In this document: positions 33,001 to 47,100 of the stretch, piece after piece
Position numbering within the stretch: position 1 is the first letter of the stretch
How the letters are laid out: each line of letters starts with the position of its first letter
Source of the DNA: Parapristionchus giblindavisi
Lineage: Eukaryota; Nematoda; Chromadorea; Rhabditida; Diplogasteridae
NCBI GenBank assembly: GCA_943737045.1
Contig: CALSFV010000010.1
Span: 1,612,001-1,676,000, forward strand
Length of the DNA stretch: 64,000 nucleotides
Direction: 5' to 3'
Notes under the pieces: model-generated
The model's input: the letters and a program-made list of their open reading frames with translations, nothing else
What the model was told of the DNA's origin: nothing
Databases searched by the model: none
Made by a program: the position numbers and the translations under genes

Positions 33001-36000
33001 CGATACCTGTCGTGCCATATACCGTTTGAAAGAGCAAAAAATTCACAATAAAATAACTGCTTCGTATGTAGAACAGTGGCCACTCGTGTCAAAGTACAAA
33101 ATTATCTTTGTGTTCTCGGTGCATTTTTAGATATTAAACAATTCATGACGAGCCAAATGGTTGTGGTCTCATATATCATGTGATAGAACAAAAAATTCTG
33201 AATAAGCCTCATTTCAGTTCACGACGATCTGTAATCTTTTATAGCGGCCATAGTGACCGAAGTACAAAAGTAACTTTCGCTCTGATATGCTCTGATATGA
33301 TACAAATTGATTTATCACACGTCAAAATGGCAACGATACCTGTCGTGTCATATTCCGTTTGAAAGATCAAACAATTCTGAATAGGACTCATTTCAGTTCA
33401 CGACGATCTGTAATCTTTTATAGCGGCCATTGTGACCGAAGTACAAAAGTAACTTTCGCTCTGATATGCTCTGATATGATACAAATTGATTTATCACATT
33501 TCAAAATGACAACGATACCTGTCGTGCCATATACCGTTTGAAAGAGCAAAAAATTCACAATAAAATAACTGCTTCGTATGTAGAACAGTGGTCACTCGTG
33601 TCAAAGTACAAAATTATCTTTGTGTTCTCGGTGCATTTTTAGATATTAAACAATTCATGACGTTCCAAATGGTTGTGGTCTCATATATCATGTGATAGAA
33701 CAAAAAATTCTGAATAAGACTCATTTCAGGTCACGACGATCTGTAACTACATATAGCGGCCATAGTAAACGAAGTACAAAAGTTACTTTCGCTCTGATAT
33801 GCTCTGATATGATACAAATTCATTTATCACATGTCAAAATGGCAACGATACCTGTCGTGCCATATACCGTTTGAAAGAGCAAAAAATTTTGAATAAAATT
33901 ATTGCTTCGTATGTAGAACAGTGGCCACTCGTGCCAAAGTGCAAAATTATCTTTGTGTTCTCGGTGCATTTTTAGATATTAAACAATTCATGACGAGCCA
34001 AATGGTTGTGGTGTCATATATCATGTGATAGAACAAAAAATTCTGAATAAGACTCATTTCAATTCACGACGATCTGTAATTTCATATAGCGGCCATAGTG
34101 ACCGAAGTACAAAAGTAACTTTCGCTCTGATATGCTCTGATATGATACAAATTGATTTATCACACGTCAAAATGGCAACGATACCTGTCGTGTCATATTC
34201 CGTTTGAAAGAGCAAAAAATTCTGAATAAGACTCATTTTAGTTCACGACGATCTGTAATCTTTTATAGCGGCCATAGTGACCGAAGTACAAAAGTAACTT
34301 TCGCTCTGATATGCTCTGATATGATACAAATTGATTTATCACATTTCAAAATGACAACGATACCTGTCGTGCCATATACCGTTTGAAAGAGCAAAAAATT
34401 CACAATAAAATAACTGCTTCGTATGTAGAACAGTGGCCACTCGTGTCAAAGTACAAAATTATCTTTGTGTTCTCGGTGCATTTTTAGATATTAAACAATT
34501 CATGACGAGCCAAATGGTTGTGGTCTCATATATCATGTGATAGAACAAAAAATTCTGAATAAGACTCATTTCAGGTCACGACGATCTGTAACTACATATA
34601 GCGGCCATAGTAAACGAAGTACAAAAGTAACTTTCGCTCTGATATGCTCTGATATGATACAAATTGATTTATCACACGTCAAAATGGCAACGATACCTGT
34701 CGTGTCATATTCCGTTTGAAAGAGCAAAAAATTCTGAATAGGACTCATTTCAGTTCACGACGATCTGTAATCTTTTATAGCGGCCATAGTGACCGAAGTA
34801 CAAAAGTAACTTTCGCTCTGATATGCTCTGATATGATACAAATTGATTTATCACATTTCAAAATGACAACGATACCTGTCGTGCCATATTCCGTTTGAAA
34901 GAGCAAACAATTCTGAATAGGACTCATTTCAGTTCACGACGATCTGTAATCTTTTATAGCGGCCATAGTGACCGAAGTACAAAAGTAACTTTCGCTCTGA
35001 TATGCTCTGATATGATACAAATTGATTTATCACACGTCAAAATGGCAACGATACCTGTCGTGTCATATTCCGTTTGAAAGAGCAAACAATTCTGAATAGG
35101 ACTCATTTCAGTTCACGACGATCTGTAATCTTTTATAGCGGCCATAGTGACCGAAGTACAAAAGTAACTTTCGCTCTGATATGCTCTGATATGATACAAA
35201 TTGATTTATCACATTTCAAAATGACAACGATACCTGTCGTGCCATATACCGTTTGAAAGAGCAAAAAATTCACAATAAAATAACTGCTTCGTATGTAGAA
35301 CAGTGGCCACTCGTGTCAAAGTACAATATTATCTTTGTGTTCTCGGTGCATTTTTAGATATTAAACAATTCATGACGTTCCAAATGGTTGTGGTCTCATA
35401 TATCATGTGATAGAACAAAAAATTCTGAATAAGACTCATTTCAGGTCACGACGATCTGTAACTACATATAGCGGCCATAGTAAACGAAGTACAAAAGTTA
35501 CTTTCGCTCTGATATGCTCTGATATGATACAAATTCATTTATCACATGTCAAAATGGCAACGATACCTGTCGTGCCATATACCGTTTGAAAGAGCAAAAA
35601 ATTTTGAATAAAATTATTGCTTCGTATGTAGAACAGTGGCCACTCGTGCCAAAGTGCAAAATTATCTTTGTGTTCTCGGTGCATTTTTAGATATTAAACA
35701 ATTCATGACGAGCCAAATGGTTGTGGTGTCATATATCATGTGATAGAACAAAAAATTCTGAATAAGACTCATTTCAATTCACGACGATCTGTAATTTCAT
35801 ATAGCGGCCATAGTGACCGAAGTACAAAAGTAACTTTCGCTCTGATATGCTCTGATATGATACAAATTGATTTATCACACGTCAAAATGGCAACGATACC
35901 TGTCGTGTCATATTCCGTTTGAAAGAGCAAAAAATTCTGAATAAGACTCATTTTAGTTCACGACGATCTGTAATCTTTTATAGCGGCCATAGTGACCGAA

Positions 36001-39000
36001 GTACAAAAGTAACTTTCGCTCTGATATGCTCTGATATGATACAAATTGATTTATCACATTTCAAAATGACAACGATACCTGTCGTGCCATATACCGTTTG
36101 AAAGAGCAAAAAATTCACAATAAAATAACTGCTTCGTATGTAGAACAGTGGCCACTCGTGTCAAAGTACAAAATTATCTTTGTGTTCTCGGTGCATTTTT
36201 AGATATTAAACAATTCATGACGAGCCAAATGGTTGTGGTCTCATATATCATGTGATAGAACAAAAAATTCTGAATAAGACTCATTTCAGGTCACGACGAT
36301 CTGTAACTACATATAGCGGCCATAGTAAACGAAGTACAAAAGTAACTTTCGCTCTGATATGCTCTGATATGATACAAATTGATTTATCACACGTCAAAAT
36401 GGCAACGATACCTGTCGTGTCATATTCCGTTTGAAAGAGCAAAAAATTCTGAATAGGACTCATTTCAGTTCACGACGATCTGTAATCTTTTATAGCGGCC
36501 ATAGTGACCGAAGTACAAAAGTAACTTTCGCTCTGATATGCTCTGATATGATACAAATTGATTTATCACATTTCAAAATGACAACGATACCTGTCGTGCC
36601 ATATTCCGTTTGAAAGAGCAAACAATTCTGAATAGGACTCATTTCAGTTCACGACGATCTGTAATCTTTTATAGCGGCCATAGTGACCGAAGTACAAAAG
36701 TAACTTTCGCTCTGATATGCTCTGATATGATACAAATTGATTTATCACATTTCAAAATGACAACGATACCTGTCGTGCCATATACCGTTTGAAAGAGCAA
36801 AAAATTCACAATAAAATAACTGCTTCGTATGTAGAACAGTGGCCACTCGTGTCAAAGTACAAAATTATCTTTGTGTTCTCGGTGCATTTTAGATATTAAA
36901 CAATTCATGACGAGCCAAATGGTTGTGGTGTCATATATCATGTGATAGAACAAAAAATTCTGAATAGGACTCATTTCAGTTCACGACGATCTGTAATTAC
37001 ATATAGCGGCCATAGTGACCGAAGTACAAAAGTAACTTTCGCTCTGATATGCTCTGATATGATACAAATTGATTTATCACATTTCAAAATGACAACGATA
37101 CCTGTCGTGCCATATACCGTTTGAAAGAGCAAAAAATTCACAATAAAATAACTGCTTCGTATGTAGAACAGTGGCCACTCGTGTCAAAGTACAAAATTAT
37201 CTTTGTGTTCTCGGTGCATTTTTAGATATTAAACAATTCATGACGAGCCAAATGGTTGTGGTGTCATATATCATGTGATAGAACAAAAAATTCTGAATAA
37301 GACTCATTTCAATTCACGACGATCTGTAATTTCATATAGCGGCCATAGTGACCGAAGTACAAAAGTAACTTTCGCTCTGATATGCTCTGATATGATACAA
37401 ATTGATTTATCACACGTCAAAATGGCAACGATACCTGTCGTGTCATATTCCGTTTGAAAGAGCAAAAAATTCTGAATAAGACTCATTTTAGTTCACGACG
37501 ATCTGTAATCTTTTATAGCGGCCATAGTGACCGAAGTACAAAAGTAACTTTCGCTCTGATATGCTCTGATATGATACAAATTGATTTATCACATTTCAAA
37601 ATGACAACGATACCTGTCGTGCCATATACCGTTTGAAAGAGCAAAAAATTCACAATAAAATAACTGCTTCGTATGTAGAACAGTGGCCACTCGTGTCAAA
37701 GTACAAAATTATCTTTGTGTTCTCGGTGCATTTTTAGATATTAAACAATTCATGACGAGCCAAATGGTTGTGGTCTCATATATCATGTGATAGAACAAAA
37801 AATTCTGAATAAGACTCATTTCAGGTCACGACGATCTGTAACTACATATAGCGGCCATAGTAAACGAAGTACAAAAGTAACTTTCGCTCTGATATGCTCT
37901 GATATGATACAAATTGATTTATCACACGTCAAAATGGCAACGATACCTGTCGTGTCATATTCCGTTTGAAAGAGCAAAAAATTCTGAATAGGACTCATTT
38001 CAGTTCACGACGATCTGTAATCTTTTATAGCGGCCATAGTGACCGAAGTACAAAAGTAACTTTCGCTCTGATATGCTCTGATATGATACAAATTGATTTA
38101 TCACATTTCAAAATGACAACGATACCTGTCGTGCCATATTCCGTTTGAAAGAGCAAACAATTCTGAATAGGACTCATTTCAGTTCACGACGATCTGTAAT
38201 CTTTTATAGCGGCCATAGTGACCGAAGTACAAAAGTAACTTTCGCTCTGATATGCTCTGATATGATACAAATTGATTTATCACATTTCAAAATGACAACG
38301 ATACCTGTCGTGCCATATACCGTTTGAAAGAGCAAAAAATTCACAATAAAATAACTGCTTCGTATGTAGAACAGTGGCCACTCGTGTCAAAGTACAAAAT
38401 TATCTTTGTGTTCTCGGTGCATTTTAGATATTAAACAATTCATGACGAGCCAAATGGTTGTGGTGTCATATATCATGTGATAGAACAAAAAATTCTGAAT
38501 AGGACTCATTTCAGTTCACGACGATCTGTAATTACATATAGCGGCCATAGTGACCGAAGTACAAAAGTAACTTTCGCTCTGATATGCTCTGATATGATAC
38601 AAATTGATTTATCACATTTCAAAATGACAACGATACCTGTCGTGCCATATACCGTTTGAAAGAGCAAAAAATTCACAATAAAATAACTGCTTCGTATGTA
38701 GAACAGTGGCCACTCGTGTCAAAGTACAAAATTATCTTTGTGTTCTCGGTGCATTTTTAGATATTAAACAATTCATGACGAGCCAAATGGTTGTGGTGTC
38801 ATATATCATGTGATAGAACAAAAAATTCTGAATAGGACTCATTTCAGTTCACGACGATCTGTAATTACATATAGCGGCCATAGTGACCGAAGTACAAAAG
38901 TAACTTTCGCTCTGATATGCTCTGATATGATACAAATTGATTTATCACATTTCAAAATGACAACGATACCTGTCGTGCCATATACCGTTTGAAAGAGCAA

Positions 39001-41179
39001 AAAATTCACAATAAAATAACTGCTTCGTATGTAGAACAGTGGCCACTCGTGTCAAAGTACAAAATTATCTTTGTGTTCTCGGTGCATTTTTAGATATTAA
39101 ACAATTCATGACGAGCCAAATGGTTGTGGTCTCATATATCATGTGATAGAACAAAAAATTCTGAATAAGCCTCATTTCAGTTCACGACGATCTGTAATCT
39201 TTTATAGCGGCCATAGTGACCGAAGTACAAAAGTAACTTTCGCTCTGATATGCTCTGATATGATACAAATTGATTTATCACACGTCAAAATGGCAACGAT
39301 ACCTGTCGTGTCATATTCCGTTTGAAAGATCAAACAATTCTGAATAGGACTCATTTCAGTTCACGACGATCTGTAATCTTTTATAGCGGCCATAGTGACC
39401 GAAGTACAAAAGTAACTTTCGCTCTGATATGCTCTGATATGATACAAATTGATTTATCACATTTCAAAATGACAACGATACCTGTCGTGCCATATACCGT
39501 TTGAAAGAGCAAAAAATTCACAATAAAATAACTGCTTCGTATGTAGAACAGTGGTCACTCGTGTCAAAGTACAAAATTATCTTTGTGTTCTCGGTGCATT
39601 TTTAGATATTAAACAATTCATGACGTTCCAAATGGTTGTGGTCTCATATATCATGTGATAGAACAAAAAATTCTGAATAAGACTCATTTCAGGTCACGAC
39701 GATCTGTAACTACATATAGCGGCCATAGTAAACGAAGTACAAAAGTTACTTTCGCTCTGATATGCTCTGATATGATACAAATTCATTTATCACATGTCAA
39801 AATGGCAACGATACCTGTCGCGCCATATACCGTTTGAAAGAGCAAAAAATTCTGAATAGGACTCATTTCAGTTCACGACGATCTGTAATCTTTTATAGCG
39901 GCCATAGTGACCGAAGTACAAAAGTAACTTTCGCTCTGGTATGGAAAAATTGATGTATCACATTTCAAAATGATTACGATACCTGTCGTGTCATATACCG
40001 TTTGAAAGAGCAAAAAATTCTCAATAAAATTATTGCTTCGTATGTGCAACAGTGGCCACTCCCGCCAAAATACAAAATTATCTTTGTGTTCTCGGTGCAT
40101 TTTTAGATATTAAACAATTCATGACGAGCCAAATGGTTGTGGTGTCATATATCATGTGATAGAACAAAAAATTCTGAATAAGACTCATTTCAGGTCACGA
40201 CGATCTGTAACTACATATAGCGGCCATAGTAAACGAAGTACAAAAGTTACTTTCGCTCTGATATGCTCTGATATGATACAAATTGATTTATCACATTTCA
40301 AAATGATTACGATACCTGTCGTGTCATATACCGTTAGAAAGAGCAAAAAACTTTGAATAAAATTATTGCTTCGTATGTAGAACAGTGGCCACTCGTGCCA
40401 AAGTGCAAAATTATCTTTGTGTTCTCGGTGCATTTTTAGATATTAAACAATTCATGACGAGCCAAATGGTTGTGGTGTCATATATCATGTGATAGAACAA
40501 AAAATTCTGAATAAGACTCATTTCAGGTCACGACGATCTGTAATTACATATAGCGGCCATAGTGACCGAAGTACAAAAGTAACTTTCGCTCTGATATGCT
40601 CTGATATGATACAAATTGATTTATCACACGTCAAAATGGCAACGATACCTGTCGTGTCATATTCCGTTTGAAAGAGCAAACAATTCTGAATAGGACTCAT
40701 TTCAGTTCACGACGATCTGTAATCTTTTATAGCGGCCATAGTGACCGAAGTACAAAAGTAACTTTCGCTCTGATATGCTCTGATATGATACAAATTGATT
40801 TATCACATTTCAAAATGACAACGATACCTGTCGTGCCATATACCGTTTGAAAGAGCAAAAAATTCACAATAAAATAACTGCTTCGTATGTAGAACAGTGG
40901 CCACTCGTGTCAAAGTACAAAATTATCTTTGTGTTCTCGGTGCTTTTTTAGATATTAAACAATTCATGACGTTCCAAATGGTTGTGGTCTCATATATCAT
41001 GTGATAGAACAAAAAATTCTGAATAAGACTCATTTCAGGTCACGACGATCTGTAACTACATATAGCGGCCATAGTAAACGAAGTACAAAAGTTACTTTCG
41101 CTCTGATATGCTCTGATATGATACAAATTGATTTATCACACGTCAAAATGGCAACGATACCTGTCGAGTCATATTCCGT
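27069..41179 (+). repeat. Satellite higher-order repeat family 2 (up to 4,242-bp unit with deletion derivatives)
   Basis: A marker A monomer (encoding a TFTLICTD/IHVVSYSI-like frame) occurs at 27069 and 31311, 4,242 bp apart. Monomer order from 27248 to about 30977 recurs at 37454-41179, offset 10,206 drifting to 10,202 bp. Between them lie shortened versions: 31311-34203, 34204-35918 and 35919-37453. A shared 1-bp deletion in B (near 36887 and 38422) links two neighbours. Confidence 0.9.
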
Positions 41180-44100
41180 TTGAAAGAGCAAAAAATTCTG
41201 AATAAGACTCATTTTAGTTCACGACGATCTGTAATTTCATATAGCGGCCACAGTGACCGAAGTACCAAAGTAACTTTCACTCTGATATGCACTGATATGA
41301 CACAAATTGATTTATCACATGTCAAAATGGCCACGATACCTGTCGTGTCATATTCCATTTGAAAGAGCAAAAAAATCTGAATAAGACTCATTTCAGTTCA
41401 CGACGATCTGTAATCTTTTATAGCGGCCATAGTGACCGAAGTACAAAAGTAACTTTCGCTCTGATATGGAAAAATTGATTTATCACATTTCAAAATGGCT
41501 ACGATACCTGTCGTGTTATATACCGTTTGAAAGAGCAAAAAATTCTCAATAAAATAACTGCTTCGTATGTAGAACAGTGGCCACTCGTGTCAAAGTACAA
41601 AATTATCTTTGTGTTCTCGGTGCATTTTTAGATATTAAACAATTCATGACGTTCCAAATGGTTGTGGTCTCATATATCATGTGATAGAACAAAAAATTCT
41701 GAATAAGACTCATTTCAGGTCACGACGATCTGTAACTACATATAGCGGCCATAGTAAACGAAGTACAAAAGTTACTTTCGCTCTGATATGCTCTGATATG
41801 ATACAAATTCATTTATCACATGTCAAAATGGCAACGATACCTGTCGTGTTATATACCGTTTGAAAGAGCAAAAAATTCTCAATAAAATAACTGCTTCGTA
41901 TGTAGAACAGTGGCCACTCGTGTCAAAGTACAAAATTATCTTTGTGTTCTCGGTGCATTTTTAAATATTAAACAATTCATGACGTTCCAAATGGTTGTGG
42001 TCTCATATATCATGTGATAGAACAAAAAATTCTGAATAAGACTCATTTCAGGTCACGACGATCTGTAACTACATATAGCGGCCATAGTAAACGAAGTACA
42101 AAAGTTACTTTCGCTCTGATATGCTCTGATATGATACAAATTCATTTATCACATGTCAAAATGGCAACTATACCTGTCGTGTCATATACCGTTTGAAAGA
42201 GCAAAATATTTTGAATAAAATTATTGCTTCGTATGTAGAACAGTGGCCACTCGTGCCAAAGTGCAAAATTATCTTTGTGTTCTCGGTGCATTTTTAGATA
42301 TTAAACAATTCATGACGAGCCAAATGGTTGTGGTGTCATATATCATGTGATAGAGCAAAAAATTCTGAATAGGACTCATTTCATTTCACGACGATCTGTA
42401 ATTTCATATAGCGGCCATAGTGACCGAAGTACAAAAGTAACTTTCGCTCTGATATGCTCTGATATGATACAAATTGATTTATCACACGTCAAAATGGCAA
42501 CGATACCTGTCGTGTCATATTCCGTTTGAAAGAGCAAACAATTCTGAATAGGTCTCATTTCAGTTCACGACGATCTGTAACCTTTTATAGCGGCCATAGT
42601 GACCGAAGTACAAAAGTAACTTTCGCTCTGATATGGAAAAATTGATTTATCACATTTCAAAATGATTACGATACCTGTCGTGTCATATACCGTTTGAAAG
42701 AGCAAAAAATTCTCAATAAAATTATTGCTTCGTATGTGCAACAGTGGCCACTCCCGCCAAAATACAAAATTATATTTGTGTTCTCGGTGCATTTTTAGAT
42801 ATTAAACAATTCATGACGAGCCAAATGGTTGTGGTGTCATATATCATGTGATAGAACAAAAAATTCTGAATAAGACTCATTTCAGTTCACGACGATCTGT
42901 AATTTCATATAGCGGCCATAGTGACCGAAGTACAAAAGTAACTTTCGCTCTGATATGCTCTGATATGATACAAATTGATTTATCACACGTCAAAATGGCA
43001 ACGATACCTGTCGTGTCATATTCCGTTTGAAAGAGCTAAAAATTCTCAATAAAATTATTGCTTCGTATGTGCAACAGTGGCGACTCCCGCCAAAATACAA
43101 AATTATATTTGTGTTCTCGGTGCATTTTTAGATATTAAACAATTCATGACGAGCCAAATGGTTGTGGTGTCATATATCATGTGATAGAACAAAAAATTCT
43201 GAATAAGACTCATTTCAGGTCACGACGATCTGTAACTACATATAGCGGCCATAGTAAACGAAGTACAAAAGTTACTTTCGCTCTGATATGCTCTGATATG
43301 ATACAAATTGATTTATCACATTTCAAAATGATTACGATACCTGTCGTGTCATATACCGTTAGAAAGAGCAAAAAATTTTGAATAAAATTATTGCTTCGTA
43401 TGTAGAACAGTGGCCACTCGTGCCAAAGTGCAAAATTATCTTTGTGTTCTCGGTGCATTTTTAGATATTAAACAATTCATGACGAGCCAAATGGTTGTGG
43501 TGTCATATATCATGTGATAGAACAAAAAATTCTGAATAAGACTCATTTCAGGTCACGACGATCTGTAACTACATATAGCGGCCATAGTAAACGAAGTACA
43601 AAAGTTACTTTCGCTCTGATATGCTCTGATATGATACAAATTGATTTATCACATTTCAAAATGATTACGATACCTGTCGTGTCATATACCGTTAGAAAGA
43701 GCAAAAAATTTTGAATAAAATTATTGCTTCGTATGTAGAACAGTGGCCACTCGTGCCAAAGTGCAAAATTATCTTTGTGTTCTCGGTGCATTTTTAGATA
43801 TTAAACAATTCATGACGAGCCAAATGGTTGTGGTATCATATATCATGTGATAGAGCAAAAAATTCTGAATAAGACTCATTTTAGTTCACGACGATCTGTA
43901 ATTTCATATAGCGGCCACAGTGACCGAAGTACAAAAGTAACTTTCGCTCTGATATGCTCTGATATGATACAAATTGATTTATCACATTTCAAAATGGCAA
44001 CGATACCTGTCGTGTCATATACCGTTTGAAAGAGCAAAAAATTCACAATAAAATAACTGCTTCGTATGTAGAACAGTGGCCACTCGTGCCAAAGTGCAAA

Positions 44101-47100
44101 ATTATATTTGTGTTCTCGGTGCATTTTTAGATATTAAACAATTCATGACGAGCCAAATGGTTGTGGTGTCATATATCATGTGATAGAACAAAAAATTCTG
44201 AATAAGACTCATTTCAGGTCACGACGATCTGTAACTACATATAGCGGCCATAGTGACCGAAGTACAAAAGTAACTTTCGCTCTGATATGGAAAAATTGAT
44301 TTATCACATTTCAAAATGATTACGATACCTGTCGTGTCATATACCGTTTGAAAGAGCAAAAAATTCTCAATAAAATTATTGCTTCGTATGTGCAACAGTG
44401 GCCACTCCCGCCAAAATACAAAATTATATTTGTGTTCTCGGTGCATTTTTAGATATTAAACAATTCATGACGAGCCAAATGGTTGTGGTGTCATATATCA
44501 TGTGATAGAACAAAAAATTCTGAATAAGACTCATTTCAGTTCACGACGATCTGTAATTTCATATAGCGGCCATAGTGACCGAAGTACAAAAGTAACTTTC
44601 GCTCTGATATGCTCTGATATGATACAAATTGATTTATCACACGTCAAAATGGCAACGATACCTGTCGTGTCATATTCCGTTTGAAAGAGCTAAAAATTCT
44701 CAATAAAATTATTGCTTCGTATGTGCAACAGTGGCCACTCCCGCCAAAATACAAAATTATATTTGTGTTCTCGGTGCATTTTTAGATATTAAACAATTCA
44801 TGACGAGCCAAATGGTTGTGGTGTCATATATCATGTGATAGAACAAAAAATTCTGAATAAGACTCATTTCAGGTCACGACGATCTGTAACTACATATAGC
44901 GGCCATAGTAAACGAAGTACAAAAGTTACTTTCGCTCTGATATGCTCTGATATGATACAAATTGATTTATCACATTTCAAAATGATTACGATACCTGTCG
45001 TGTCATATACCGTTAGAAAGAGCAAAAAATTTTGAATAAAATTATTGCTTCGTATGTAGAACAGTGGCCACTCGTGCCAAAGTGCAAAATTATCTTTGTG
45101 TTCTCGGTGCATTTTTAGATATTAAACAATTCATGACGAGCCAAATGGTTGTGGTGTCATATATCATGTGATAGAACAAAAAATTCTGAATAAGACTCAT
45201 TTCAGGTCACGACGATCTGTAACTACATATAGCGGCCATAGTAAACGAAGTACAAAAGTTACTTTCGCTCTGATATGCTCTGATATGATACAAATTGATT
45301 TATCACATTTCAAAATGATTACGATACCTGTCGTGTCATATACCGTTAGAAAGAGCAAAAAATTTTGAATAAAATTATTGCTTCGTATGTAGAACAGTGG
45401 CCACTCGTGCCAAAGTGCAAAATTATCTTTGTGTTCTCGGTGCATTTTTAGATATTAAACAATTCATGACGAGCCAAATGGTTGTGGTATCATATATCAT
45501 GTGATAGAGCAAAAAATTCTGAATAAGACTCATTTTAGTTCACGACGATCTGTAATTTCATATAGCGGCCACAGTGACCGAAGTACAAAAGTAACTTTCG
45601 CTCTGATATGCTCTGATATGATACAAATTGATTTATCACATTTCAAAATGGCAACGATACCTGTCGTGTCATATACCGTTTGAAAGAGCAAAAAATTCAC
45701 AATAAAATAACTGCTTCGTATGTAGAACAGTGGCCACTCGTGCCAAAGTGCAAAATTATATTTGTGTTCTCGGTGCATTTTTAGATATTAAACAATTCAT
45801 GACGAGCCAAATGGTTGTGGTGTCATATATCATGTGATAGAACAAAAAATTCTGAATAAGACTCATTTCAGGTCACGACGATCTGTAACTACATATAGCG
45901 GCCATAGTGACCGAAGTACAAAAGTAACTTTCGCTCTGATATGCTCTGATATGATACAAATTGATTTATCACATGTCAAAATGACAACGATACCTGTCGT
46001 GTCATATTCCGTTTGAAAGAGCTAAAAATTCTCAATAAAATTATTGCTTCGTATGTGCAACAGTGGCCACTCCCGCCAAAATACAAAATTATATTTGTGT
46101 TCTCGGTGCATTTTTAGATATTAAACAATTCATGACGAGCCAAATGGTTGTGGTGTCATATATCATGTGATAGAACAAAAAATTCTGAATAAGACTCATT
46201 TCAGGTCACGACGATCTGTAACTACATATAGCGGCCATAGTAAACGAAGTACAAAAGTTACTTTCGCTCTGATATGCTCTGATATGATACAAATTGATTT
46301 ATCACATTTCAAAATGATTACGATACCTGTCGTGTCATATACCGTTAGAAAGAGCAAAAAATTTTGAATAAAATTATTGCTTCGTATGTAGAACAGTGGC
46401 CACTCGTGCCAAAGTGCAAAATTATCTTTGTGTTCTCGGTGCATTTTTAGATATTAAACAATTCATGACGAGCCAAATGGTTGTGGTATCATATATCATG
46501 TGATAGAGCAAAAAATTCTGAATAAGACTCATTTTAGTTCACGACGATCTGTAATTTCATATAGCGGCCACAGTGACCGAAGTACAAAAGTAACTTTCGC
46601 TCTGATATGCTCTGATATGATACAAATTGATTTATCACATTTCAAAATGGCAACGATACCTGTCGTGTCATATACCGTTTGAAAGAGCAAAAAATTCACA
46701 ATAAAATAACTGCTTCGTATGTAGAACAGTGGCCACTCGTGCCAAAGTGCAAAATTATATTTGTGTTCTCGGTGCATTTTTAGATATTAAACAATTCATG
46801 ACGAGCCAAATGGTTGTGGTGTCATATATCATGTGATAGAACAAAAAATTCTGAATAAGACTCATTTCAGGTCACGACGATCTGTAACTACATATAGCGG
46901 CCATAGTGACCGAAGTACAAAAGTAACTTTCGCTCTGATATGCTCTGATATGATACAAATTGATTTATCACATGTCAAAATGACAACGATACCTGTCGTG
47001 CCATATACCGCTTGAAAGAGCAAAAAATTCACAATAAAATAACTGCTTCGTATGTAGAACAGTGGCCACTCGTGACAAAGTACAAAATTAACTTTGTGTT

